From assembly GCF_023273855.1 (NCBI RefSeq), contig NZ_CP096884.1, positions 248,001 through 312,000 of the forward strand: 64,000 nucleotides of DNA, read 5' to 3'. This DNA comes from Seonamhaeicola sp. ML3. Lineage in GTDB: Bacteria; Bacteroidota; Bacteroidia; Flavobacteriales; Flavobacteriaceae. This document shows positions 8,504-17,800 of this stretch, one piece after another. The notes under the pieces were generated by a model, which searched no databases, had not been told where the DNA came from, and was given only the letters and a program-made list of their open reading frames with translations. How positions within the stretch are numbered: the first letter of the stretch is position 1; every line of letters begins with the position of its first letter. A program made the position numbers and the translations under genes.

Positions 8504-9016
8504 ATGATTTATAGGTTTAGAGTAATACTTGACAATGATACGGAAGATGATATTTTTCGTGATTTAGAAATTAGAGAAACTGATACTCTTGAAGATTTAC
8601 ACAATATAATCACACAGTCTTTTGGTTTTGACGGAAGTGAAATGGCTTCGTTTTATTTAAGTAATGATCAATGGGATCAGGGTGAAGAAATATCATTGTT
8701 CGATTTAAGCGATGATAACTCTGCAAGATTAATGAACGAAACCGCCATTAACGATGTGGTACACGAAGCTAGCCCCAAGCTTATTTATATTTATGATTTT
8801 TTAAGCATGTGGACGTTTTATGTTGAACTAGCTGAAATTGTTGACGAAGCCGAGAGTACCGATTACCCTAATCTTATGTTTGTTCACGGTCAAATTCCAG
8901 ACACAGCACCAGACCGTATGTTCGAAGCAGAAAGTGAAGATGTTTTTAATGAATTTGAGGATAATCTTGACGTAGACGATTACAACAGTCTAGATTTTGA
9001 TGAAAACTGGAACTAA
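8504..9016 (+). CDS. Plasmid pRiA4b ORF-3-like (IS1096 TnpR-type) family protein
   Basis: A 170-residue, very acidic soluble protein. The N-terminal half reads like the pRiA4b ORF-3 domain: YRFRVILDNDTEDDIFRDLE, then a 'DLHNIITQSFGFDGSEMASF' helix and a 'IYIYDFLSMWTFYVELAEI' strand pair, which are the usual landmarks. The C-terminal tail is almost all Asp/Glu/Asn and probably disordered. In databases this family is often named after an IS1096 passenger gene, but no transposon ends or transposase are visible here. It has its own predicted promoter and overlaps the convergent gene at 9013 by 4 bases. Function is unknown. Confidence 0.75.
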   Translation: MIYRFRVILDNDTEDDIFRDLEIRETDTLEDLHNIITQSFGFDGSEMASFYLSNDQWDQGEEISLFDLSDDNSARLMNETAINDVVHEASPKLIYIYDFLSMWTFYVELAEIVDEAESTDYPNLMFVHGQIPDTAPDRMFEAESEDVFNEFEDNLDVDDYNSLDFDENWN

Positions 9017-10077
9017 CCAATAAGTTTTAGTGGGTTTACGTTCTCGTAATTCGTCGTTAAAAACTCCAATCCGCACTTTAGAATCTGTCCCATCGTGTTA
9101 CATTTCAAAAACTTTTCATCTTTAGAATATTTGTAAATCTCCTTCTTGAGTTGATCTATATGTTTCTTTGTAGAAATAGTGTCTTCTCTCATACAGGTCA
9201 ATAATACTTCAATACGATCGTTAAAACTTTTTAAACGCTTAACTAAAATAGAGCGCTCTTCTGTCTTATATTGGTCTATTGACAATTTTCCTAAAATTTG
9301 CGAAACCATTTGTACTATTTCAAGATTTTCCTTAAAAAATTGCGGCCTGTAAATATTAAACTTTCCTTCGTAAGCCTGTTGATCAAAATCTATAGCCCTA
9401 ATTTTATAGACTACATGATCAAAATCGTGCGTAGGAACAATTACATAATTGTATGATCTCATATCACCTAAGAGCCTAATCATACATCGTTCATTAAACT
9501 TAACAAACTCTTTAGCAATTTGAGATTTTTCTGATTTAGTACAATTTGGTAACATTGTTTTTATAAATACATCACCAGGAATGCCAGAAATATGTTCCTC
9601 TATAAGTGTATTTTCATAAACTAAAAAATTCAAATTATAAGGAGACAGCATGTGTTCAAACTCCAAACCGTAAATTCTTGATGCGTCTGCAGTTTTAACA
9701 TAAAAGTAGGTGAAGTTATCATTCAGGATGTTTCTTATCTTTATCCTAAACGGCCGGGAGTTACCAAAAGTACAGTAGTCTATAGCATCAACACTTAAAA
9801 AAGGATGCGCCTCTTCATTTCCATCAGAATGTAAAATCGTGTATACTTTTTTTAAGGATACTTCAATTTCTTCGCGTTCATAATCGTTATAATAGACCCG
9901 TACCCACAATGTGTCATTTTCATCTTTATCGTAAACCACTACCGAACCTTGAAAACGCAATAAATCATCATAATTTATTGGTATTTTTATGTTTCTATTG
10001 TATTCTGTTAAGTAAGCACTTAGCTTTTCACTTATTGGATAAGATGGTTTTCGTTTCGAAATTTTTAGGTCCTTCAT
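9013..10077 (-). CDS. Uncharacterised protein with protein-kinase-like fold
   Basis: A 354-residue protein that I do not recognise by name. Its middle part reads like a minimal kinase: FTYFYVKTADASRIYGLEFE (about 122-141) resembles the beta3 lysine (Lys128) followed by helix C, EEHISGIPGD (160-169) resembles the hinge, GDMRSYNYVI (204-213) resembles a catalytic loop (Asp205, Asn210) and IRAIDFDQ (227-234) resembles the DFG metal site (Asp230 or Asp232). The N-terminal 120 residues hold beta-rich material (VVVYDKDENDTLWVRVYY) and the C-terminal 110 residues are helical. There is no signal peptide or membrane segment. It is convergent with the acidic protein gene at 8504. The kinase assignment is an inference from motif spacing. 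Confidence 0.55.
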   Translation of the reverse strand: MKDLKISKRKPSYPISEKLSAYLTEYNRNIKIPINYDDLLRFQGSVVVYDKDENDTLWVRVYYNDYEREEIEVSLKKVYTILHSDGNEEAHPFLSVDAIDYCTFGNSRPFRIKIRNILNDNFTYFYVKTADASRIYGLEFEHMLSPYNLNFLVYENTLIEEHISGIPGDVFIKTMLPNCTKSEKSQIAKEFVKFNERCMIRLLGDMRSYNYVIVPTHDFDHVVYKIRAIDFDQQAYEGKFNIYRPQFFKENLEIVQMVSQILGKLSIDQYKTEERSILVKRLKSFNDRIEVLLTCMREDTISTKKHIDQLKKEIYKYSKDEKFLKCNTMGQILKCGLEFLTTNYENVNPLKLIG

Positions 10078-10196
10078 ACCGTAAAATTAATCATTTTATA
10101 AGGTTTTATTACTATCGTGTAACAAAATATAAATAGACTCGTCATACCCATGTAACCAATTAACACCAAAACTTTTTTGGTATAAAAAATAATCAT

Positions 10197-11105
10197 TTGG
10201 AAACCATTCTAACAATAAACAACCTTACCAAAAAATTTGGAGCTTTAACTGCTGTTAAAGACCTTTCATTCACTATAAACAAGGGCAATGTTTATGGCAT
10301 TTTAGGACCCAACGGAAGCGGGAAATCCACAACTCTTGGTATAGTTCTCAATGTGGTAAATAAAACCTCTGGATCGTTTCAATGGTTTGATGGTAATACC
10401 TCAACGCACGATGCTCTAAAAAAAGTAGGTGCGATTATAGAACGTCCCAACTTTTATCCTTACATGTCTGGTTATGATAACCTTAAGCTAGTTTGCAAAA
10501 TAAAAGGAGTAGGTTACGATAAAATAGACGAAAAACTCAAGACCGTAGGATTATTGGAACGAAGAAACAGCAAGTTTAAAACGTTTTCTTTAGGTATGAA
10601 ACAACGTTTAGCCATTGCTTCGGCGCTTTTAAACGACCCTGAAATCTTAATACTAGATGAACCTACCAATGGCCTAGACCCTCAAGGTATCCATCAAATT
10701 AGAGAAATTATTAAAAATATAGCCGCCCAAGGCACTACTATCCTTCTAGCTTCGCACTTGCTAGATGAAGTAGAAAAAGTATGCTCGCACGTTGTTGTTT
10801 TAAGAAAGGGAAAAAAGCTTTATGCAGGTAGAGTGGACGAAATGATTTCTAGCCATGGTTTCTTTGAGCTAAAATGTAACGATAATGAAAAATTAACTAG
10901 TCTGCTTAAAACCCATGATGCTTTTGGTGAAATAAAAATTGAAGGCGATTTAGTTACCGCCTTTCTAAAAGATAAAATGAAATCGGATGATTTAAATAAA
11001 TATCTTTTTGAGAAAGGAATCATTCTAACACAATTAGTGCAGCGTAAAGAAAGTTTAGAAGAACAATTTTTACAATTAACCGACAACCAAACCACTCAAA
11101 ATTAG
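10197..11105 (+). CDS. ABC transporter ATP-binding protein
   Basis: A 302-residue ATPase subunit of a bacitracin/NatA-type exporter. Walker A is GPNGSGKST (about 39-47), the signature is FSLGMKQRL (about 133-141), Walker B is LILDEPTNGLDPQG, and the H-loop is ASHLLDE. A roughly 90-residue C-terminal extension with LEEQFLQL near the end is typical of this class. The start is a TTG at 10197; no in-frame ATG or GTG precedes the domain, whose first strand is TILTINNLTKKFG. The permease follows after 5 bases, so the two form a transcription unit. Substrate cannot be assigned. Confidence 0.93.
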   Translation: METILTINNLTKKFGALTAVKDLSFTINKGNVYGILGPNGSGKSTTLGIVLNVVNKTSGSFQWFDGNTSTHDALKKVGAIIERPNFYPYMSGYDNLKLVCKIKGVGYDKIDEKLKTVGLLERRNSKFKTFSLGMKQRLAIASALLNDPEILILDEPTNGLDPQGIHQIREIIKNIAAQGTTILLASHLLDEVEKVCSHVVVLRKGKKLYAGRVDEMISSHGFFELKCNDNEKLTSLLKTHDAFGEIKIEGDLVTAFLKDKMKSDDLNKYLFEKGIILTQLVQRKESLEEQFLQLTDNQTTQN

Positions 11106-11110
11106 TTGAA

Positions 11111-11944
11111 ATGCTACGATTATTAAGTATAGAATACCATAAACTTATTCACAGTAAAGCCAGTAGGGTACTTATTATAATTTACTTTGCGCTTCTTAGC
11201 CTAATATCCTTATTTGCGACTATCAAATTTGATATTGGTCCTATTAAATTTCATTTGGCAGAACTTGGCATATTCAACTTCCCCTACATATGGCATTTTA
11301 ACACTTTTGTTGCCGCTTTACTTAAGTTCTTCCTATTATTGGTTATAGTTTCTATGGTGGCCAATGAATATAGCAATAAAACTATTAAACAAAACCTCAT
11401 TGATGGTCTTAGTAAAAAGGAATTTATTTTATCCAAGTTCTATACCGTTATTGCTTTGTCTCTCATTTCAACAATTTTCGTGTTTGTAGTATCGCTTATT
11501 TTAGGTTTAGTATACTCGAGCTACACAGAAATAGGTATCGTGTTTTCGGATTTGGAATTCTTGGTGGCCTTCTTTGTTAAATTACTAGGTTTCTTTTCCT
11601 TTGGTCTTTTTATGGGTATGCTAATAAAACGTTCTGCTTTTGCTGTTGCGGCCATGATTGTACTATTTTTCATGGAATTCTTCAGTTATCTTATTGTTTC
11701 TGGATATAATAGAGGAACTGAGGTTGCAGACAACATATATCAATTTTCACCTTTTAAATCGTTGTGGAATCTAATAGACGAACCTGGCTCAAGGCTTTCT
11801 GCTGTTAAAGAAGTTGCTGCTCAAGTTGGTGAGGACCTGTCTTATGATTATGCTGTGCATTGGTACGAAATTGCAATAGTACTGGCTTGGACAGCATTAT
11901 TTATCTTTTTGTCGTTCAGATTATTAAAAAAGCGTGATTTATGA
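11111..11944 (+). CDS. ABC-2 type permease subunit
   Basis: A 277-residue membrane protein with about six hydrophobic helices: an N-terminal helix after LIHSKASRV, a long extracytoplasmic loop, and a cluster of helices ending just before LLKKRDL. The stretch VANEYSNKTIKQNLIDGLSK is the typical 'E-x-x-x-x-T' coupling-helix region of ABC-2 exporters that meets the ATPase. It follows the ATPase gene by 5 bases, so together they make an exporter. Exported compound unknown. Confidence 0.88.
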   Translation: MLRLLSIEYHKLIHSKASRVLIIIYFALLSLISLFATIKFDIGPIKFHLAELGIFNFPYIWHFNTFVAALLKFFLLLVIVSMVANEYSNKTIKQNLIDGLSKKEFILSKFYTVIALSLISTIFVFVVSLILGLVYSSYTEIGIVFSDLEFLVAFFVKLLGFFSFGLFMGMLIKRSAFAVAAMIVLFFMEFFSYLIVSGYNRGTEVADNIYQFSPFKSLWNLIDEPGSRLSAVKEVAAQVGEDLSYDYAVHWYEIAIVLAWTALFIFLSFRLLKKRDL

Positions 11945-11952
11945 TATCTTTG
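11945..11952 (+). promoter_or_regulatory. Predicted -7 element for the T9SS protein gene at 11973
   Basis: TATCTTTG matches the Bacteroidota -7 consensus TAnnTTTG exactly, 20 bases before the ATG at 11973. No good -33 TTTG is visible at the usual spacing, so the call rests on the -7 element and its position. Confidence 0.4.
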
Positions 11953-11972
11953 ATAGTCTAGGCTATTGAAGA

Positions 11973-14699
11973 ATGAATAAAATTACCATATCCCTCGTGT
12001 TGTGTTTTTTTAGTGTGCACCTGTTTGCTCAAAGACAGGCCTCTAATTGGTATTTTGGCTATGGTGCTGGAATTCAATTTGACCTTGCCAACAACACAAT
12101 TAATTCTGTAGATAATGGCTTTTTGTTCACCAACGAAGGTTGTGCTTCAATTTCCGATGATGACGGTAACCTATTATTCTATACAGACGGAAAAGTGGTA
12201 TGGGACAGAACTCACGGTGTTATGATTAATGGCACTGGTCTTTATGGAGACTCTTCAAGCACACAATCGGCAATTATAGTCCCAAAACCTAACGACGACA
12301 ATATATACTACGTCTTTACAGTAGATACAACGCTTAGAGAGACTGACCCTAATTTCGGATTAAATTACTCGATTATTGATATGAGTATGAACTTCGGACT
12401 TGGTGCAGTAACTCAAAAAAACATAAATCTGCTCTCGTTTTGTTCTGAAAAACTTACTGCAGTCTTAAAAGATTGTATCACAGATTCTATATGGGTAATT
12501 ACTCTGGCGTCGGAGAACGGAAACACCGATATTTATGACACCTTCCATGCTTATGAAGTCAGTGAGCTTGGAGTAAATACAACCTCTATTAAATCTACTT
12601 TTCCAGGACTCGCCCTTACTGAAAGAAGAGGTTATTTAAGACTATCTCCTGATGGCTCCAAAATGGCAGCAGCTAGCGTTACTGAAGGTTTACAGCTATT
12701 CGATTTTGACAAAGCATCCGGTATGGTGAGCAATATTAGATATTTAAATATAAACAATTTCCAAAGTCCGTTCCCATATGGCATAGAATTTTCTCCAAAC
12801 AGCCAATTACTTTATGCGCATGCCTCTAACGATTTTTTTGATGAAAATATAGCTGAAACCGAAAACCCAGCCAATCATACTTCTGTTCTTGTTCAATATA
12901 ATCTTTTGGCTGAAGACGTAGAATCCTCTCAGGTTGTAATCGATGATAGAAACTTATATCGTGGCGCCCTTCAATTAGGACCTAACGGTAAAATTTATAG
13001 AGCACTAAGTGCCACTTATACTCAGGGGTTACCTTACCTTGCTTCTATAAACAACCCAAATAAAATTGGAAGAGAATGTAACTATCAGCATCAAGCCATC
13101 TCACTGTCACCTAATGACTCTTCGCAAGGTCTCCCACCTTTTATCACCTCATTTTTTAACAAACAAATTGATATTATAAAAAACGGTAGAAGCAGTACTA
13201 ACTTAGATTTGTGCGATGGAGATACTTATACTTTAACTTCAATTGAAATTCCCGGGGCAACATACACATGGACAAAAGATGATACCCCCTTAACAGAAAA
13301 CAACAGTAGTCTAGAAGTTTTGGAATCTGGTCATTACGAAGTTTCTATAGACCCAAACAATGGTGAATGTGCCATAGAAGGAGATGCGTTTGTATTGTAT
13401 AACAGAAATCCCATAGCTAAAGACCATATCATTTTACAATGTGAAGATGATGACAATCCTGACGGACTTACCATATTTAACCTAAATGAAGCAAATACCG
13501 AAATTAACGTAAATAGTGCTTCTGCCACTACAAAGTTTTATTTAGATAATGCCCGAACCCAAGAAATAAATGGTGATTCTTTTTCTAACACCTCTAACCC
13601 TCAAATTATCTACGTTGAACTAAAGAATGAAAAAACTGGATGCTCAGACTATTCAGAACTCACACTAAAAGTAAGTACTACCAATGTAAAGGATGTTTCT
13701 ATTATACTTTGTGATGATGACACCGTTGAAGATGGTTTTTACACCTTCAATCTTCTTGATATAAATAACCAAATTATTGATGGCTTACCAGACAGCCTCA
13801 ACATTACCTACTACGAAAACTATGAAGACGCCCTGTTAGAAAACAATAAATTGGAAGAAGCATACACCAATAACACCCCATTTCAGCAAACGATTTTTGG
13901 TAGAGTAGAAAACGATAATAATTGCTACGGAATAAGCGAGATAGAATTAGTCGTAAACACGCCTCCTGATATAGAACAAAATGCTGAAGTTTATTATTGT
14001 TTAAATCAATTCCCCTCCACAATCTCTATAAATGCTGGTATTTTAGACGGAAATATACAAGACTATTCATTCAATTGGTCTACTGGAGCCACTACTTACA
14101 GTATAGACGTGAACGAAATTATTGAATATCAAGTAGTAGTTACCAACCTAAATACCATGTGCTCCAAAACAAGGACAATTTCGCTACTAGCATCTGATGT
14201 TGCAAGCTTTAGCTCCCCACCTTTTACATCAAACGCACCAGCTGATAATAATATAATCTCATTATTTGTAACTGGTAACGGTGAATACCAATTTCAGTTA
14301 CAAGATGAAAGCGGCAATATCGTAGCACCCTACCAAAGCAACAATACCTTCGAAAATATTAATCCAGGTATTTATACAGCAAGTGTAAGAGATACTAAAA
14401 ACAATTGTGGCATCGTTAACCAATTAGTTTACGTTATCGGTTTTCCTAAATTTTTTACACCAAACAATGACGGTGTAAACGATACTTGGGAAATTTATGG
14501 AATTTCAGAAATGGATATGCCCGATATTAAAGTACGAATATTCAATAGGTATGGTAAGCTACTTAAAGAGTTTAACCCTATAATAAGTGGCTGGGACGGT
14601 ATCCTAAATGGTCAAACATTACCACCAGATGATTATTGGTTTTCAATTAAGCTACAAGATGGAAGAATTTTTAGAGATCATTTTACCTTAAAAAACTGA
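11973..14699 (+). CDS. T9SS type B cargo protein, beta-propeller-like N-terminus (908 aa)
   Basis: A secreted surface protein. It starts with a signal peptide (ISLVLCFFSVHLFA, cut near residue 19). Residues about 20-400 contain repeated short strands such as NLLFYTDGKVVWD, LRLSPDGSKMAAA and IEFSPNSQLLYAHA, which suggest a WD40-like beta-propeller. Residues about 485-670 hold two copies of the roughly 90-residue module that begins CEDDD or CDDDT and ends near TGC or NNC. A PKD-like segment with FNWSTGATT follows. The last 83 residues, from KFFTPNNDGVNDTW, are the type B (gliding motility-associated) C-terminal signal recognised by the type IX secretion system. It is the first of three tandem genes with the same C-terminal architecture. 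Ligand unknown. Confidence 0.9.
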   Translation: MNKITISLVLCFFSVHLFAQRQASNWYFGYGAGIQFDLANNTINSVDNGFLFTNEGCASISDDDGNLLFYTDGKVVWDRTHGVMINGTGLYGDSSSTQSAIIVPKPNDDNIYYVFTVDTTLRETDPNFGLNYSIIDMSMNFGLGAVTQKNINLLSFCSEKLTAVLKDCITDSIWVITLASENGNTDIYDTFHAYEVSELGVNTTSIKSTFPGLALTERRGYLRLSPDGSKMAAASVTEGLQLFDFDKASGMVSNIRYLNINNFQSPFPYGIEFSPNSQLLYAHASNDFFDENIAETENPANHTSVLVQYNLLAEDVESSQVVIDDRNLYRGALQLGPNGKIYRALSATYTQGLPYLASINNPNKIGRECNYQHQAISLSPNDSSQGLPPFITSFFNKQIDIIKNGRSSTNLDLCDGDTYTLTSIEIPGATYTWTKDDTPLTENNSSLEVLESGHYEVSIDPNNGECAIEGDAFVLYNRNPIAKDHIILQCEDDDNPDGLTIFNLNEANTEINVNSASATTKFYLDNARTQEINGDSFSNTSNPQIIYVELKNEKTGCSDYSELTLKVSTTNVKDVSIILCDDDTVEDGFYTFNLLDINNQIIDGLPDSLNITYYENYEDALLENNKLEEAYTNNTPFQQTIFGRVENDNNCYGISEIELVVNTPPDIEQNAEVYYCLNQFPSTISINAGILDGNIQDYSFNWSTGATTYSIDVNEIIEYQVVVTNLNTMCSKTRTISLLASDVASFSSPPFTSNAPADNNIISLFVTGNGEYQFQLQDESGNIVAPYQSNNTFENINPGIYTASVRDTKNNCGIVNQLVYVIGFPKFFTPNNDGVNDTWEIYGISEMDMPDIKVRIFNRYGKLLKEFNPIISGWDGILNGQTLPPDDYWFSIKLQDGRIFRDHFTLKN

Positions 14700-14844
14700 T
14701 GAGATGATTCATAAAACAAAAAAATACGCATTTTGTCCTGTATTTTTTGTATTTCATCTAAAAAAAACATAATTTTCGGCATTGATTTTCGGTTTCAATT
14801 GCCGATAATCTGTGCCAAAAAATCAAGAAGAAACACCTACCGCT

Positions 14845-17800
14845 ATGAGATTTGTTTATCTTTTCATATTTACCATGTTCTGTAGTTACAGCATGGTATT
14901 TTCTCAACAAATCTCTGTTGATAGTTCTGTTGGTCTTCAACAGCTCATAGAAGACAACCTCGTAAACGGTTGTGTAGAAATTTCTAACATTACATCTCCT
15001 ATCAATGGTAATTCTTCTGGTCATCCAAGTTATGCCTATTTTGAAAGAGGCATGTCTAATTTCCCTTTTCAAAATGGAATAATGATTTCCACTGGTTCTG
15101 CAAATTCAGGAGGAAATACGGTTAATACAGGGGTTTTAAGCGAAGGAGATGCTTCTTGGGGTTCCGACCCAGATTTAGAAACCACACTAGGAATTAGCAA
15201 TACACTAAATGCCACTTCTATCGAATTTGATTTTGTTTCAATTTCAAGTCAATTCCAGTTTAATTTTCTTTTTGCTTCAGAAGAATATTTCGATATACTA
15301 CCATGCCAGAACGTAACAGATCATTTCGTTTTTTTAATAACAGAGGTAGGAAGCGGAAATCCATACAGAAATATTGCTGTAGTCCCAGGAACAACTACAC
15401 CTATAAACTCTGTAAATGTACATAATGAAGTTTTTGGAGTATGTCCCGGTTCAAATGACCAATACTTTGATGTTTTTAACGCTGGTGACACAAATTATAA
15501 TGGTAGAACGACTGTTTTAACAGCTTCGGAAACAATTGTTCCTTACGTACAATATCATGTTAAATTGATAATAGCAGATCAAAGAGATGGAACTTTCGAT
15601 TCTGCAGTTTTCATTGAGGGTGACAGTTTTGAGGTATTAGATTTAGGTGAAGATATAACAACTTGTGCAAGCTCGGTAATGCTGGACGCTAATTTGCAAA
15701 ACCCACTTGCTTCTTATGCTTGGTATCGAAACGATATTCTTTTACCAGCCGAAACAAACCCTACCCTTAATGTTAATCAAGATGGAACTTATCGCGTCGA
15801 AGTGAGTGTTCCTTTGAGCTCTAATAATTGTATCGAGGAGGATGATATTACTATTGTTTTAAATGCCGAGGAGCCCATTGACCCTATAACCGATTTCCAG
15901 TTATGTGATGATTTAACCAATAATGATGGTACAGAAGTCTTTGATTTAAATACCAAAGACACAGAACTAATTCCTAACATTCCATTTACTAACTACACAT
16001 TTTCTTATCATTTATCAGATTCTGGTGCTAGAAATAATACAGGAACAATAACTGGCCCTATATCCAATACGAGCAATCCCCAAACAATTTATGTTAGAGT
16101 AGATGATTTGGATAGTGATTGTTTCGCCTACACCAATTTCGACTTAGTAGTTAATTCGCCACCTACAGCTACAACGCCATCACCTCTAGAAGTTTGTGAC
16201 AGTGATGATACTCCAGATGGTTTCACAGTAATTGACCTTACCGTTAAGGATAGTGAAATATCGGGTGGACTTACCAATCTACTTGTAAGTTATCACTACA
16301 ATGCTCTAGATGCTTCAACTGGTGATAATGCCATACCGGGGTCTTATGTAAACACGAACACACCCATCGATACCGTATTTGTTCGAATTCTTGACACAGA
16401 TACTGGTTGCTACAATACAACCACATTAACGGTGGATATGACCACCAGCCCTGTTGTTAACAGAGATACACAATTTTTGGACGCTTGTGATACAGACCAA
16501 GATGGTAATGCTTTTTTTGACCTAGAATCTGTACGTAGTACTATTGTTGGAACTCTTACTGGAGTAACTGTAACCTATCATGAAAGTTTCGACGATGCCA
16601 ATACCGGAACAAACCCTGTTGGTGATCCAAACAATTATGAATATACAAATCCAGCAGGTGAACCTGGATTACGCAACTTATTTGTAAGGGTTGAGGACGA
16701 CGTTACGGGTTGTGCTTCAATTGTTCCTCTCGAAGTTCACACAAATTTATTACTAACTGGTACAGATACTGGAGATTTTGCTCTTTGTGATACTAATGAT
16801 GATGAGAACGACACACTCAATTTTAATTTAATTACGGTTGAGACCTTTATTAATAATGACCTACCTAACCCTGTAAACGTTACATTTTTTGAAACAGAAG
16901 AAGATCGTAATAATAATGTAAACGCTGTTAATAAAAATTCAATTTATGCAGCTGTTAGTCCAACTGTGCTATATATCAGACTGGAGGATACAGTTAGTGG
17001 TTGTGTTGAAATGTCTGAGATTACCCTTTTAGTAAATCCCATATTATTATTTGAACCGGCTGATCCCGTGCCTTATTGTGATACCGATGACGATGGAATA
17101 GTTAGCATAGATTTGCATTCACTTGACGAACTTGTAACAAACGGTAATACAAACTTCTTGGTAAGCTATTTCAGTTCTGAGACTGATGCCCTGAATAACA
17201 CCAATGCTTTACCAGATTTTTATCCAAATTCGGCGCCAATCGAGACTATTTTCGCTAGAATAGAGAATATAGATTCTGGATGCTCAACGGTTAATGAATT
17301 TGAAATAGAGGTAGTTGTAGCCCCTGGAACTAATATTCCAACGCCAATAGTGATCTGCGACGATGACCAAGATGGGCTTTTTGTGGTTAATCTGGAAAGC
17401 AAAATTCCTGAAATGATTAGCAGTACAACAGGAATTAACATCTCCTTTTTCTCCTCTGAAGATGATGCTATCAATAATACCAATCCAATACTAGACCCCT
17501 CTAATTTTAGTACGCAAACGCAAACCATCTACACCAGGTTTGAAAGTTCTATTTCAGGTTGTTTCAATATCACTCCTCTTGAAGTAATAATAAATACGCT
17601 GCCACAACTACCAACAGATTTACTATACCAAATTTGCGAAGTTACAGGAACAACAGTTGCCGACTTTTTGTTAATTGACATGGATGCTGATATTCTTAAC
17701 GGACAAACAGGAAAGGAAGTCTACTATTTCGAAAATGAATCTGATGCATTGGCAGGGAACTTAACAAACGCCATAGATAAAACTAATATTTACAATAATA

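Noticed and set aside
8504-9016. IS1096-like insertion element suggested by the family name of the acidic protein
   Set aside because: No transposase, terminal inverted repeats or target duplications are visible around the gene; the family name is only historical.
14700-14844. Possible terminator and inverted repeats between two T9SS genes
   Set aside because: The stem CAAAAAAATAC/GTATTTTTTG has a bulge and very weak base pairs; CGGCATTG/CAATTGCCG is too short and imperfect. Not convincing enough for a call.
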